From: Flavobacterium erciyesense
GTDB taxonomy: Bacteria > Bacteroidota > Bacteroidia > Flavobacteriales > Flavobacteriaceae
Reading direction: 5' to 3'
Length of the DNA: 64,000 nt
Assembly (NCBI RefSeq): GCF_018069925.1
Contig: NZ_JAGPXB010000008.1
Span: 62,001 to 126,000 of the forward strand
Part shown: one piece after another, positions 1-9,018 of the stretch
Numbering within the stretch: the first letter of the stretch is position 1
Layout: each line of letters begins with the position of its first letter
The notes under the pieces: model-generated
Database searches by the model: none
What the model saw: the letters and a program-made list of their open reading frames with translations, nothing else
Told to the model about the DNA's origin: nothing
Program-made: the position numbers and the translations under genes

Positions 1-337
1 GTGTGCCTTCTGCTGCCACAGCCAAGCGAAAGGTTTCCTTCTTTTCAAAAATAGCGGCGATTGATTCTACTTTATTCAAACCTCCAGAACGATCCAGTGG
101 CTCACCTCCCATATATCTGAAATAATATCCAAACGGAAAACGAAACAATTCCTTTTTGCCTACCCAATTCATTTCTAATTGCGTAATACCTCTGGTAAAA
201 ATTCCTAAATAAAAATCGTGCGCGCTCGTATGAGGCAATACCATCATGACACATTTTTTAACCGAAGCGTCAATGCCTCCCACAATTTTCCAACCCATAA
301 GTTTGAAAAAGATAAACTCGTACAACCGTTTTTTCAT
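1..337 (-). CDS. 1-acyl-glycerol-3-phosphate acyltransferase-like protein (partial, 3' end outside window)
   Basis: The first 112 residues of a PlsC-family acyltransferase are encoded; the gene runs off the left edge. The reading frame is open from an ATG at 337. Two family motifs are visible: an HTSAHD sequence near residue 37, matching the H(x)4D catalytic motif, and an EGT sequence at the truncated end, matching the EGTR substrate-binding block. Family knowledge: such enzymes acylate lysophosphatidate or related lipids at the inner membrane. The N-terminus is basic and hydrophobic, consistent with membrane association. It is divergent from the methyltransferase-like gene at 400. The exact acyl acceptor cannot be told from this fragment. 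Confidence 0.8.
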   Translation of the reverse strand, partial: MKKRLYEFIFFKLMGWKIVGGIDASVKKCVMMVLPHTSAHDFYLGIFTRGITQLEMNWVGKKELFRFPFGYYFRYMGGEPLDRSGGLNKVESIAAIFEKKETFRLAVAAEGT

Positions 338-374
338 TATTTCGAAATTTGGTGTAAAATAAATAATTTAAATC

Positions 375-382
375 TTATTTTT
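375..382 (+). promoter_or_regulatory. Bacteroidota -7 box for the gene at 400
   Basis: TATTTTTG matches TAnnTTTG and lies 17 nt before the ATG. A TTTG at 348-351 could be the -33 element, with a spacer of 23 nt. Confidence 0.5.
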
Positions 383-399
383 GAGTAAAACAGACCGTA

Positions 400-1068
400 A
401 TGATTAAAAAAATATTGAGCTACTTGACTCCTATCACCATTTTTCAAACTAAATCTGACTTAAGTAAGTCAATCGAAGTAACTTGGAATAATGGTGAATT
501 GGTCCTCGATTCTAAAAACGCGAATTACTCGTACGGAAGTTTACAACGTATTTTACGTCACGGATTAAAAGAAATTGGTTTTAATCGCATTCAACCCATG
601 CAAGACATATTGGTTCTTGGCGTAGCAGGCGGCAGCGTTATTAAAACCTTAGTTGATGAAATAGGATTTAAAGGAAAGATCACGGGTGTTGAACTTGATG
701 CTGAAATGGCTCGCATTGCCAACGCCTACTTTCAATTAGATCAAATTAAAAACGTTTCCCTAATAGTTGATGATGCGTTTGAATTTGTTTTAAAAACCAA
801 ACAAAAATACGATCTCATCATCATCGATGTGTTTCAAGATACACACATGCCGAATTTTTTATTTGAGTCCTTTTTTAGCAACAGAATTTGTTACTTATTG
901 CGGAATAATGGTTTTGCGTTGTTCAATACCATGATTTTAAACGAAATACAAAACCAGCGCAATAAGGATTTTATCGCTGGGTTCAATGCTGCCTCTTGTA
1001 AAATTCGCTCACTCCCGCGACTTGAAACTCACAACGAATTAATTATCATCTCAAAATTAGAAAGTTAA
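400..1068 (+). CDS. Spermidine synthase-like SAM-dependent methyltransferase-fold protein
   Basis: 222 aa Rossmann-fold protein. The motif LGVAGGSV near residue 73 is the glycine-rich nucleotide loop, VELDAEM near 98 is the acidic ribose-binding strand, and DLIIIDVF near 139 is the post-motif strand. This arrangement is typical of spermidine synthase-like proteins. It lacks the long N-terminal domain of true spermidine synthases, so the substrate is uncertain; it could be a methyltransferase. It ends 2 nt before the end of the convergent kdsB gene, so the two transcripts must overlap or share a terminator signal I cannot see. Confidence 0.7.
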   Translation: MIKKILSYLTPITIFQTKSDLSKSIEVTWNNGELVLDSKNANYSYGSLQRILRHGLKEIGFNRIQPMQDILVLGVAGGSVIKTLVDEIGFKGKITGVELDAEMARIANAYFQLDQIKNVSLIVDDAFEFVLKTKQKYDLIIIDVFQDTHMPNFLFESFFSNRICYLLRNNGFALFNTMILNEIQNQRNKDFIAGFNAASCKIRSLPRLETHNELIIISKLES

Positions 1069-1070
1069 AC

Positions 1071-1802
1071 TTATTGAGCAATCATTTTTCGTGCTTTTTC
1101 GAGATCTTCTGCCGTATCAATTCCAATTCCTACGTGTGTGGTCTCGACCATTTTGATTCTTTTGCCAAACTCCAGATAGCGCAATTGCTCTAGTTTTTCG
1201 GATGCTTCCAAAGATTGCATTGGTAAGCTGTAAAAATCTAATAATGCTTGTTTTCTGAAAGCATAAATACCGATGTGCTGCATGTATCGAACACCTACGT
1301 TTTGCTCTCGTGGATACGGAATTACAGAACGTGAGAAATACAAAGCAAATCCATTTTGATCCACCACCACTTTTACATTATTCGGATTATAGATATCTTC
1401 TTGATGAGTAATTTCGCGCATTAACGACGCTAAATCAACTTTTTTATCCAAATCGTTTCTAAAAACTTCAATGACTTTTGCAAGAGGTTCGGCATCAATA
1501 AAGGGTTCATCACCTTGCACATTAATCACAATATCAACATCCAGATTTTCAACTGCTTCAGCTATTCGATCACTGCCAGATTCGTGTTCTTTGACACTCA
1601 TAATCGCTTTTCCATCGTTAGAAATAATTTCGTCATAAATCAAATCAGAATCTGTCACCACAAAGACATCGTCAAACAGTTGCGTGTTTATGGCTGCCTC
1701 GTAAGTTCTTAAAATTACGGTTTTCCCTCCAAGATCTTGCATTAATTTTGCTGGAAATCGTGTAGAGGCGTATCGTGCTGGAATGACTGCTATTATTTTC
1801 AT
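1071..1802 (-). CDS. kdsB: 3-deoxy-manno-octulosonate cytidylyltransferase (CMP-KDO synthetase)
   Basis: 243 aa. It activates KDO with CTP for lipopolysaccharide inner-core synthesis in the cytoplasm. The N-terminal [15 protein letters not shown] is the nucleotide-binding signature of the family, and NVQGDEPFI near residue 92 is the metal and CTP-binding loop. Length matches the family. An in-frame ATG exists 24 nt upstream (1826), but it lies inside a good -7 promoter box (1824-1831), so the start at 1802, which begins directly with the [10 protein letters not shown] strand, is chosen. It converges on the gene at 400-1068 with a 2-nt gap. Confidence 0.95.
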   Translation of the reverse strand: MKIIAVIPARYASTRFPAKLMQDLGGKTVILRTYEAAINTQLFDDVFVVTDSDLIYDEIISNDGKAIMSVKEHESGSDRIAEAVENLDVDIVINVQGDEPFIDAEPLAKVIEVFRNDLDKKVDLASLMREITHQEDIYNPNNVKVVVDQNGFALYFSRSVIPYPREQNVGVRYMQHIGIYAFRKQALLDFYSLPMQSLEASEKLEQLRYLEFGKRIKMVETTHVGIGIDTAEDLEKARKMIAQ

Positions 1803-1823
1803 GTGGCTAAAAAAGTTTTGGTT

Positions 1824-1831
1824 CAAAAATA
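1824..1831 (-). promoter_or_regulatory. -7 promoter box for kdsB
   Basis: On the minus strand this reads TATTTTTG (TAnnTTTG), 21 nt before the kdsB ATG at 1802. It rules out the longer 1826 start. Confidence 0.55.
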
Positions 1832-1905
1832 CATCATTGCAACTAAGGATGAAATTATTTTAATGCCATTTTAAAATTCGTTTTAAATGGCTTATTTTTT
1901 CAATG

Positions 1906-2736
1906 TTACATTATTTTTACCGAAGTCATACTCAGCGAACCTCCCAATAATTTATCATTGAACAAACCGAGTTCTTCTTGTTTTCCTTTTAAACCCAAAG
2001 TATAAATCAAAGGTAAATAATGTTCTAGTGTTGGTATCGCTAATTGTAATGCATGGCTTTGTTTTTCAAAATCAATAAGCGGTTTGAAATTTCCATCTAG
2101 CAAAAAAGCATTGATCGTTTCTCGAGCTTCAATTGCCCAATCATAGCCGTAATTATCTTTATCTAAATTCGGGAAATCGACTAATCTCAAATTATGAATA
2201 ATGTTTCCACTACCAACAATTAAGATACCTTTGGTACGTAAAGCACTTAATTTTTGTGCCAAATCAAAATGGTACTGCGCAGGTTTTGTATAATCAATAC
2301 TTAACTGAATTACAGGAACATTGGCATTGGGATATAAATGTTTAATTACACTCCAAGCACCGTGGTCCAATCCCCAATGTTCATCGAGTTCAACCGCTAT
2401 CGGCGTCAATAATTGTTTAGTTTCTACTGCTAATTCAGGACTACCTTTTGCAGGATATTGCACGTCAAACAACGCTTGCGGAAAACCTCCAAAATCGTGA
2501 ATGGTTCTTGGCATTTCCATTGCTGTAACCTTAGTCCCGTGGGTAAACCAATGCGCCGAAATACACAAAATAGCGTTGGGTTGTGGCAGTGTTTTGGCTA
2601 AATTCCGAAAACCTGTTACAAACTGATTTTCTTCAATGGCATTCATTGGACTTCCATGACCAAGAAACAAAACGGGCATTTTTTCGGTATTTGAAAAAGA
2701 GCCTGAAATTTTATGTAAATCGTTTAATGAATCCAT
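1906..2736 (-). CDS. ygiD: DODA-type extradiol dioxygenase (YgiD family)
   Basis: 276 aa. Members of this family are metal-dependent extradiol dioxygenases able to cleave 4,5-DOPA; the physiological substrate in bacteria is unclear. Visible ligand motifs are FLGHGSPM near residue 24 (metal-binding His), SAHW near 61, and LDHGAWSV near 124 with a further conserved His. The C-terminal HALQLAIPTLEHYLPL block is strongly characteristic of YgiD. The gene appears to be monocistronic: a long hairpin at 2761-2823 separates it from the upstream helicase gene on the same strand. Confidence 0.88.
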   Translation of the reverse strand: MDSLNDLHKISGSFSNTEKMPVLFLGHGSPMNAIEENQFVTGFRNLAKTLPQPNAILCISAHWFTHGTKVTAMEMPRTIHDFGGFPQALFDVQYPAKGSPELAVETKQLLTPIAVELDEHWGLDHGAWSVIKHLYPNANVPVIQLSIDYTKPAQYHFDLAQKLSALRTKGILIVGSGNIIHNLRLVDFPNLDKDNYGYDWAIEARETINAFLLDGNFKPLIDFEKQSHALQLAIPTLEHYLPLIYTLGLKGKQEELGLFNDKLLGGSLSMTSVKIM

Positions 2737-2760
2737 AACGAAACTATTTTAAAAAATTGA

Positions 2761-2823
2761 ACCATATAAGTCATTTAAGGTCATTTAAGTTTTCTTTAAT
2801 TTTCCTTACATGACTTATATGGT
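2761..2823. repeat. 20-bp inverted repeat / long hairpin between ygiD and RecD-like gene
   Basis: Left arm 2761-2780 and right arm 2804-2823 pair at 19 of 20 positions, starting from ACCATATAAGTCAT. The left side also contains a direct repeat GTCATTTAAG at 2770-2779 and 2780-2789. It may terminate transcription of the helicase gene, but it is longer than a normal terminator and lacks a clear T-run, so a dispersed hairpin repeat is equally likely. Confidence 0.75.
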
Positions 2824-2831
2824 AACATGAT

Positions 2832-4253
2832 TTACTCCACAAAACTATCATCCTTGAAACCTATTAAATACAATTTGTTTTTGGCACGTGTCATAGCGGT
2901 ATACAACCAACGAATATAATCCCTATCAACACCATCAGGTAGATACGGTTGCTCAATAAAAACGGTGTTCCACTGCCCTCCTTGCGATTTATGACAGGTA
3001 ATGGCGTAGGAGAATTTCACCTGCAAGGCATTAAAATATTCATTTGCTTTTACTTTTTGGAATTTTTTGAATTTGGTTTCGCCTTCGTAATCTTTCAAAA
3101 CTTCTTGATAAAGTCGGTTTGATTCTTCATACGTAAGTGAAGGAGATTCGCTTTTAATCGTATCCAAAAGCAAAACAGTTTCAAAAGGTTTTTGATCGGG
3201 ATAATCTACCATTCTGATTTTTACTTTGGCAAATTTGAAGCTGTACAACTCTTTGATGCTAAAAATTTCTAGCACTTCAATAATATCACCATTGGCGATA
3301 AAACCTGCTTGATCAGAATCCTTTAACCAAAAATAATTATTCTTAACCACCATTAAAAAATCTCCTGTGGAAAGCTCGCTTTCTTTGTCCAGAATTTTGG
3401 TGCGAATTTGTTCGTTGTATTGATTAGCTCTTTTATTAGAGCGAACTATAAATGCAGTGTCTTCAATGCTGTAATTACTGTAGGCAGAATTAATAGCATC
3501 TTGAATATCATAGCCGTCTGTCAAGCGCACAATGTCTTTGAATTTTTTGAGATCAAATTTAAAATCTGTGATAAATGATTCTTTGAGCACTTCACGTAAT
3601 TCTGTAGCGTTGAACAAAATTCCCGAATTTTCCTCTTGACGCATCACTTCGTCTAGTTCAATATGTTCAATTTCCTTATCGTAATTCATTCCAAGCGTCC
3701 GAATATCAAGTGCTGGACTGATATCTAAATTCACCGGAGGCAACTGAGCTGTATCTCCCAATAAAATCATTTTGCAATTCGCACCGGAATAAACATAGGA
3801 AATCAAATCATCTAACAAGGAACCGTTTTCATACAGTTTAGAATCTGAATTCGTATCAGAAATCATCGAAGCTTCATCGACGATGAAAATGGTGTTTTTG
3901 TGTTTGTTAGGTTGTAAAGTAAAAGATACTCCGCCACCAGAAGATTTTTTAGGGAAATAGATTTTTTTGTGAATCGTAAAAGCGGGCTTGTTAGAGTAAT
4001 TAGCAATTACTTTGGCGGCTCGACCTGTTGGTGCCAGCAGCACATACTTTTTATTTATGTCAAGCAAGCTGTTAACGATGGTCGAAATAACTGTTGTTTT
4101 CCCTGTACCTGCGTAACCCTTGAGTACAAAAATGGTTCTGTTCTCTGCTTCAGTCAAGAAGATGGCTATTTTTTGAAAAAAAATATCTTGTTTGTAAGTG
4201 GGCTGAAAAGGAAATTGTTTTTGTAAAAAACTGTAAAACAGGGAGGAATTCAT
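2832..4253 (-). CDS. RecD-like superfamily 1 DNA helicase / AAA ATPase
   Basis: 473 aa. A stand-alone helicase resembling the motor of RecD and TraA-type enzymes. Walker A GYAGTGKTT lies near residue 48, Walker B with VDEAS near 125, a LGDTAQLPPV motif III near 165, and the C-terminal UvrD_C_2 part shows the SYAITCHKSQGGQW and YTAMTRAK motifs. Start chosen at the ATG at 4253, because a TAnnTTTG box sits at 4281-4288, exactly where the longer reading frame would begin. Family knowledge: small RecD-like helicases act in DNA repair or recombination; the specific partner here is unknown. No RecB/RecC neighbours are present. Confidence 0.85.
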   Translation of the reverse strand: MNSSLFYSFLQKQFPFQPTYKQDIFFQKIAIFLTEAENRTIFVLKGYAGTGKTTVISTIVNSLLDINKKYVLLAPTGRAAKVIANYSNKPAFTIHKKIYFPKKSSGGGVSFTLQPNKHKNTIFIVDEASMISDTNSDSKLYENGSLLDDLISYVYSGANCKMILLGDTAQLPPVNLDISPALDIRTLGMNYDKEIEHIELDEVMRQEENSGILFNATELREVLKESFITDFKFDLKKFKDIVRLTDGYDIQDAINSAYSNYSIEDTAFIVRSNKRANQYNEQIRTKILDKESELSTGDFLMVVKNNYFWLKDSDQAGFIANGDIIEVLEIFSIKELYSFKFAKVKIRMVDYPDQKPFETVLLLDTIKSESPSLTYEESNRLYQEVLKDYEGETKFKKFQKVKANEYFNALQVKFSYAITCHKSQGGQWNTVFIEQPYLPDGVDRDYIRWLYTAMTRAKNKLYLIGFKDDSFVE

Positions 4254-4280
4254 AACAATAATTTTGGCAAAAATGAATTC

Positions 4281-4288
4281 CAAAGGTA
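4281..4288 (-). promoter_or_regulatory. -7 promoter box for the RecD-like helicase
   Basis: Minus strand TACCTTTG, with TTG 17 nt upstream. It is 27 nt before the chosen ATG at 4253 and excludes the longer start at 4283. Confidence 0.65.
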
Positions 4289-4404
4289 GGCAATATCCAG
4301 CATTGCAACTGCCGTATTTTGGTATAAATTAGAACTGCAAAACAAATAGAAATTCTCTTTTTTGTTAAAAGTGATTCCTATTTGTTTTGCTAGTAACTGG
4401 ATTT

Positions 4405-4686
4405 TTAAAATAATCTGTGAATACGGTGAATAGGAATCATTACACCTTGTTTTAAGATAATATTTTTATCAGTTACGGCCCAAACGGTCGTATCTACAAC
4501 TTTTTTAGACTCTACGTCTTCAAAAAATATTTTAATTTTTGAATGCTCAAGATTTCCAAGAGCTAAGGCGCGGTTAATTTCGCTCAATCGTTCTTTAATT
4601 TCTTGATCGTCTTCTAGTACTTCGATTGCTGGAAATTTCAATTCGGCAATCGCTTCTTTATCGATGGTGGTAAAATCGTGTGTCAT
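4405..4686 (-). CDS. Small conserved hypothetical protein
   Basis: 93 aa, cytoplasmic, mostly charged, with no signal peptide or membrane segment. I do not recognise a named domain. The second half (TVWAVTDKNIILKQG, then IPIHRIHRLF) looks like a compact beta-rich fold with alternating hydrophobic residues; the first half is acidic and probably helical (IKERLSEINRALALGNLEH). It stands alone between the RecD-like helicase and a repeat-bearing gap. The protein-like composition and clean ATG support a real gene. Confidence 0.65.
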   Translation of the reverse strand: MTHDFTTIDKEAIAELKFPAIEVLEDDQEIKERLSEINRALALGNLEHSKIKIFFEDVESKKVVDTTVWAVTDKNIILKQGVMIPIHRIHRLF

Positions 4687-5152
4687 GGTATTTGTAATTT
4701 AATTAATTGTATTTATGTTCCATTTCGAAGTCTACAGACTCTCTTCCTTGCTACAAGATAAGAAAGAATTTTATAAACTTAATACAAGAATACTGCCAAA
4801 TTTTTATTAATTTTTTGTGTCTTTTTAAGAAACAAATTCAAGTCACTGGAAAACAATGCATTTGGAACTTAGTTTCGAATTATAAAATAGTCTAGCGTGA
4901 AGGATGGAAGCGGCATCCTTTGCTTTTTTTGCAAAAAAAAGGAAAGATATAGCGTACAGCCTGACCTAAGCGGAGTTTACGTAGCGCGGGGCACGCCCAA
5001 AAAAAAGAATTAAAAGAGTAAAATAAGAACGTTTTGGGCAGTAAGGAAGTTGAATTTCTTTTAAAAATTATCAAAAATTTAGGAAAGCTACGCTCTAAAA
5101 TGATGTAATTTGGCACTTTGATTACTTTTTTTAAACTTTATTGACACTACAT
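4687..5152. other. Gene-free gap of 466 bp before porX
   Basis: AT-rich. It contains one copy of the dispersed structured repeat (4892-5000). A 74-codon reading frame on the minus strand over that repeat is not protein-like. No tRNA or clear promoter box was found close to porX. Confidence 0.7.
4892..5000 (+). repeat. Dispersed structured intergenic repeat, copy A
   Basis: Shows the family plan. The left flank is ggaagcggcatccttt, followed by a T/A-rich hairpin. The right flank is aaagatatagcgtacagc, and the tail ends in gcggggcacgccc. The tail matches copy B (9411-9518) in opposite orientation. Function unknown. Confidence 0.65.
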
Positions 5153-6733
5153 ATGAACACTATAAAAATACTTTGGGTTGATGACGAAATTGATTTGTTG
5201 AAACCACATATTTTATTCCTAGAGAAGAAAAATTACGAGGTAACTACTTGTAATAATGGCTTAGATGCAATTACGATATTTGAAGAAAACAATTTTGACA
5301 TTGTTTTTTTGGATGAAAATATGCCTGGAATGAGCGGATTAGAAACACTTTCAGAAATGAAGGAAAAAAAATCAGCAATTCCTATGATCATGATTACCAA
5401 AAGCGAGGAAGAATATATTATGGAAGAAGCAATTGGTTCTAAAATTGCTGATTATTTAATCAAACCCGTTAATCCGAACCAAATTTTACTGAGTTTAAAG
5501 AAAAACTTAGACCATTCGCGCTTGGTATCGCAAAAAACGACTTTGGATTACCAAAAAGAATTCCGCAAAATAGCCACTGAAATGGGTATGGTAAATTCCT
5601 TTGAAGATTGGATTGAGTTGTACAAAAAATTAATTTTTTGGGAATTAGAGCTCGAAAATATTGACGATCAAGGCATGATTCAGATTTTAGAGTCGCAAAA
5701 AGTAGAGGCCAACTCGCAGTTTGGAAAATTTATTGAGCGCAATTACGAAGATTGGTTTGCTCCGATGCCTAAAAAAGTTGCTAGTGTTAGCGATGCCGAC
5801 CGTCCAATACAATCACATACTTTGTTTAAGGAGTTGGTATTGCCGGAATTGAAGAAAAAAGACAAGCCGATTTTGTTTGTTGTGATTGACAATTTGCGTT
5901 ACGACCAATGGAAAACTTTTGAAACTGTTGTGGGCAACTACTATAAATTGGAAAAAGAAGTTCCCTACTACTCTATTTTACCGACCGCAACGCAATACGC
6001 CCGCAACGCCATTTTTTCTGGATTAACACCTTTGGAAATGGAAAAACAGTTTCCGCAATACTGGAAAAACGATCCTGAGGAAGGTGGTAAAAACTTGTTT
6101 GAGGCCGAATTTTTATCAGCACAAATCAAACGTTTGGGATTGAATATCAAAGAAGACTATTTTAAAATCACAAGTCTAGCCGGCGGGAAAAAATTAGCCG
6201 AAAGCTTCAAAGCACTAAAAGAAAACGACTTGGTTACCATAGTCTATAATTTTGTGGATATGTTATCGCACGCAAAAACAGAAATGGATGTGGTAAAGGA
6301 ATTAGCATCAGATGACAAAGCTTACCGTTCTTTGACTTTGAGTTGGTTTAAAAATTCGCCTTTGCTTGAAATTATTCAGCAGGCGCAAAAAATGGGTTTC
6401 AAACTTATTTTAACTACTGATCATGGTACCATTAACGTCAAGAATCCATCAAAAGTAGTAGGCGACAAAAACACGAGCTTAAACCTGCGTTACAAAACAG
6501 GCAGAAGCTTAACCTATGAATACAAAGATGTGTATGCCGTGAAAGAACCAAAAAATATTGGTTTACCTGCCATAAATATGAGTAGTTCTTTTATTTTTGC
6601 AAAGACAGATTTGTTTTTGGCTTACGTAAACAATTACAATCATTACGTGAGTTATTACAAAAATACGTACCAACACGGTGGTATTTCGTTAGAAGAAATG
6701 ATCATTCCGTTTTTGGTATTTAATCCGAAATAA
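5153..6733 (+). CDS. porX: T9SS response regulator PorX (receiver plus PglZ alkaline-phosphatase-like domain)
   Basis: 526 aa. The receiver domain covers residues 3-120, with acidic pocket D10-D11, phosphoacceptor D54 (VFLDENMPG), T82 and K104. After a helical linker follows the PglZ domain (about 200-520): PILFVVIDNLRYDQWK supplies the nucleophile region, and TTDHGTINV near 420 and the QHGGISLEEMIIP end supply metal ligands. Known role: PorX with the kinase PorY and an ECF sigma factor controls type IX secretion in Porphyromonas, and its PglZ domain hydrolyses oligonucleotides. The ATG at 5153 is preferred over an upstream alternative at 5141, as it begins directly with the receiver strand. 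No porY is adjacent. Confidence 0.93.
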   Translation: MNTIKILWVDDEIDLLKPHILFLEKKNYEVTTCNNGLDAITIFEENNFDIVFLDENMPGMSGLETLSEMKEKKSAIPMIMITKSEEEYIMEEAIGSKIADYLIKPVNPNQILLSLKKNLDHSRLVSQKTTLDYQKEFRKIATEMGMVNSFEDWIELYKKLIFWELELENIDDQGMIQILESQKVEANSQFGKFIERNYEDWFAPMPKKVASVSDADRPIQSHTLFKELVLPELKKKDKPILFVVIDNLRYDQWKTFETVVGNYYKLEKEVPYYSILPTATQYARNAIFSGLTPLEMEKQFPQYWKNDPEEGGKNLFEAEFLSAQIKRLGLNIKEDYFKITSLAGGKKLAESFKALKENDLVTIVYNFVDMLSHAKTEMDVVKELASDDKAYRSLTLSWFKNSPLLEIIQQAQKMGFKLILTTDHGTINVKNPSKVVGDKNTSLNLRYKTGRSLTYEYKDVYAVKEPKNIGLPAINMSSSFIFAKTDLFLAYVNNYNHYVSYYKNTYQHGGISLEEMIIPFLVFNPK

Positions 6734-6745
6734 GTAAGCAGTATC

Positions 6746-6783
6746 AGTTTGCCATGCATCGATTGCTCTTTGAATGGCAAACT
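6746..6783 (+). terminator. Hairpin after porX
   Basis: Perfect 10-bp arms AGTTTGCCAT (6746-6755) and ATGGCAAACT (6774-6783), 13 nt after the porX stop, followed by a modest T-rich stretch. Probable terminator or attenuator between porX and tsaE. Confidence 0.55.
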
Positions 6784-6802
6784 TTAAACCCTTTTTATAA
6801 AA

Positions 6803-7210
6803 ATGACTACCATTTTTTCAATTGACCAATTAGCAAACGTTGCACAAGCTATACTGGAGCAAAACCCATCAAAAGTGATTCTTTTTCACGGCGAAATGGG
6901 CGCTGGCAAAACCACTTTAATCAAGGAACTTTGCCGCACATTGGGCGTACGAGGCGCAACGAGTAGTCCAACTTTTTCGTTGGTAAATGAATACGAAGCA
7001 GCCAATAATCAGTTAGTGTATCATTTTGATTTTTACAGGCTGAATAAGGAAGAAGAAGCCTTGGATATGGGCGTTGATGATTACTTGTACTCTGGACATT
7101 TTTGTTTTATAGAATGGGCCGAAAAAATTGAGAATTTAATTCCACCCGTACATTCTGTGATTACGATCACAGTGTTACCCGACGGAAACAGATCATTAAC
7201 CCTAAGCTAA
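6803..7210 (+). CDS. tsaE: tRNA t6A biosynthesis ATPase TsaE
   Basis: 135 aa. TsaE is the ATPase that works with TsaB and TsaD to transfer threonylcarbamoyl to A37 of ANN-decoding tRNAs. Walker A GEMGAGKTTL lies at residue 30-39, the switch region GATSSPTFSLVNEY at about 49-62, and the HFDFYRLNKEEE and FIEWAEKI motifs typical of YjeE/TsaE follow. Length is normal. It is followed after 5 nt by a GNAT gene, suggesting co-transcription. A YciO/Sua5-type protein for the same pathway family is encoded at 18890. Confidence 0.93.
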   Translation: MTTIFSIDQLANVAQAILEQNPSKVILFHGEMGAGKTTLIKELCRTLGVRGATSSPTFSLVNEYEAANNQLVYHFDFYRLNKEEEALDMGVDDYLYSGHFCFIEWAEKIENLIPPVHSVITITVLPDGNRSLTLS

Positions 7211-7215
7211 TCATC

Positions 7216-7701
7216 ATGTCAATCACATCGACTGTAACCATATTTCCTTATACTCCCGCTTTAAAAGAACACATAAAAACACTTAATTTAGAGTGGCTTA
7301 CCAAATTTTTTAAAGTAGAACCCAAAGACGAAAAAGTGCTCTCGGATCCGCAGGGAGAAATTATTGATCAAGGTGGTTTCATTTTTTATGCGCAATACCA
7401 AAATGAAATAGTAGGAACTGCGTCACTCCTCAAAATGGAAGAAGGTGTATTTGAATTAAGCAAAATGGCAGTTACTGATGCAGTACAAGGTTTAGGAATT
7501 GGCAAGGATTTGCTACAACATTGCATTGATTTTGCCGAAAAGGAAGGCTTTAGCAAGCTTGTTTTGTATTCAAACCGAAAATTACATTCAGCAATACATT
7601 TGTACCGAAAATATGGCTTTGTCGAAATCGAATTGGAAGACGGCGTGTACGAAAGAGCAGATATAAAAATGGAAAAACCGCTGACTCAAAATGCGGTTTA
7701 A
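7216..7701 (+). CDS. GNAT family N-acetyltransferase
   Basis: 161 aa. The acetyl-CoA binding block is visible as LSKMAVTDAVQGLGIGKDLLQHCI (the V-x-x-x-x-Q/R-G-x-G/A motif at about residues 88-105), followed by the beta5 to beta7 region ending AIHLYRKYGFVEI. It probably acetylates a small molecule or protein terminus; the acceptor cannot be predicted. It starts 5 nt after tsaE and is likely in the same transcript. Confidence 0.85.
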   Translation: MSITSTVTIFPYTPALKEHIKTLNLEWLTKFFKVEPKDEKVLSDPQGEIIDQGGFIFYAQYQNEIVGTASLLKMEEGVFELSKMAVTDAVQGLGIGKDLLQHCIDFAEKEGFSKLVLYSNRKLHSAIHLYRKYGFVEIELEDGVYERADIKMEKPLTQNAV

Positions 7702-7781
7702 AAAGCTTTTTTTTATTGTATTTCAAGTCAAATCGTAGCCAACTTTTGCGTAAATTGTACCCTTAAAATTCAAAACCAATC

Positions 7782-8981
7782 ATGTCCATCACTATAACGC
7801 CATTTTCCAAACAAGATCTTTTACCTCAAGAGGAAAAATTAGAAGTAGCCCGCCATAAGAGTGAACTTTTTATTGGAATCCCAAAAGAAACCAGTTTTCA
7901 GGAGCGCCGCATTTGCCTCACGCCAGATGCAGTAACTTCATTAACATTTCAAGGGCACCGCGTAATGATTGAGGCTGGCGCTGGTTTAAGCTCAAGTTAC
8001 ACTGACAAAGAATACAGCCAAGCCGGTGCCGAAATTACCAACGACACTCAAAAAGTTTTCAGTTGCCCTATGATTTTGAAAGTAGAGCCGCCTACTCTTG
8101 CAGAAATCGACATGATGCAACCGCAAACTATTTTAATATCAGCCATACAACTCAAAACGCGCAAAAAAGAATATTTTGAGGCTTTGACCAAAAAGAAAAT
8201 TACAGCACTCGCTTTTGAATATATTAAGGACGAAGGCGGGACCTATCCTGCAGTGAAATCCTTGAGCGAAATTGCAGGAACAGCTTCTATTTTAATTGCT
8301 GCCGAGCTCATGATTACCAATGAACTAGGCAAAGGATTATTATTTGGCAATATCACAGGCGTTCCTCCTACTGATGTGGTTATTTTAGGAGCAGGCACCG
8401 TGGGCGAGTTTGCGGCTAAAACCGCCATTGGTTTGGGTGCTACGGTAAAAGTTTTTGACAACTCCATTACCAAGTTACGCCGCTTGCAAAACAATTTAAA
8501 CCAACGCATATTTACCTCTACTATTCAACCTAAAGCTTTGCTCAAAGCCTTGCGTCGCTGTGATGTTGCCATTGGGGCCATGCGTGGCAAAGACCGTTGT
8601 CCGGTTATTGTTACCGAAACTATGGTGGAACACATGAAAAACGGTGCCGTAATTGTTGATGTAAGTATTGACACCGGAGGTTGTTTTGAAACTTCCGAAG
8701 TTACCTCGCACGAGAAACCAACTTTCATCAAAAACAATGTGTTGCACTATTGCGTGCCTAATATCCCGTCGCGCTATTCCAAAACCGCTTCCCTCTCTAT
8801 CAGTAATATTATCTCGCCTTATTTGATCCAAATTTCCGAAGATGGTGGCATCGAAAGCGCCATTCGTTGTGACAAAGGACTCAAAAACGGCGTGTACATG
8901 TACCACGGAATCCTAACGAACAATGCCATTGCTGATTGGTTTAATTTACCAAGTAGCGACATTAATTTAATTGTTTTTTAA
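7782..8981 (+). CDS. ald: Alanine dehydrogenase
   Basis: 399 aa. NAD-dependent oxidative deamination of L-alanine to pyruvate, belonging to the alanine dehydrogenase/PNT family. The N-terminal domain has IGIPKETSFQERRICLTPDAV with the conserved Lys and Arg, and the Rossmann fold carries the glycine loop VVILGAGTVGEFAAKTAIGLGA near residues 200-220. The C-terminal half contains IVDVSIDTGGCFETSE. It carries an N-terminal extension of about 30 residues relative to short bacterial Ald, which is normal in Flavobacteria. Monocistronic; the following gene has its own promoter. Confidence 0.9.
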   Translation: MSITITPFSKQDLLPQEEKLEVARHKSELFIGIPKETSFQERRICLTPDAVTSLTFQGHRVMIEAGAGLSSSYTDKEYSQAGAEITNDTQKVFSCPMILKVEPPTLAEIDMMQPQTILISAIQLKTRKKEYFEALTKKKITALAFEYIKDEGGTYPAVKSLSEIAGTASILIAAELMITNELGKGLLFGNITGVPPTDVVILGAGTVGEFAAKTAIGLGATVKVFDNSITKLRRLQNNLNQRIFTSTIQPKALLKALRRCDVAIGAMRGKDRCPVIVTETMVEHMKNGAVIVDVSIDTGGCFETSEVTSHEKPTFIKNNVLHYCVPNIPSRYSKTASLSISNIISPYLIQISEDGGIESAIRCDKGLKNGVYMYHGILTNNAIADWFNLPSSDINLIVF

Positions 8982-8994
8982 TAGAACTTTCAGC

Positions 8995-9002
8995 TACCTT
9001 TG
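8995..9002 (+). promoter_or_regulatory. -7 promoter box for the DUF4258 gene
   Basis: TACCTTTG with TTG at 8971-8973 (spacer 21 nt). It ends 16 nt before the ATG at 9019 and fits the Bacteroidota consensus well. Confidence 0.7.
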
Positions 9003-9018
9003 CACAAAAAATAAACAC

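Noticed and set aside
4892..5116. 74-codon reading frame on the minus strand
   Set aside because: It lies over repeat copy A, is rich in Phe/Ser/Lys and has no protein-like pattern.
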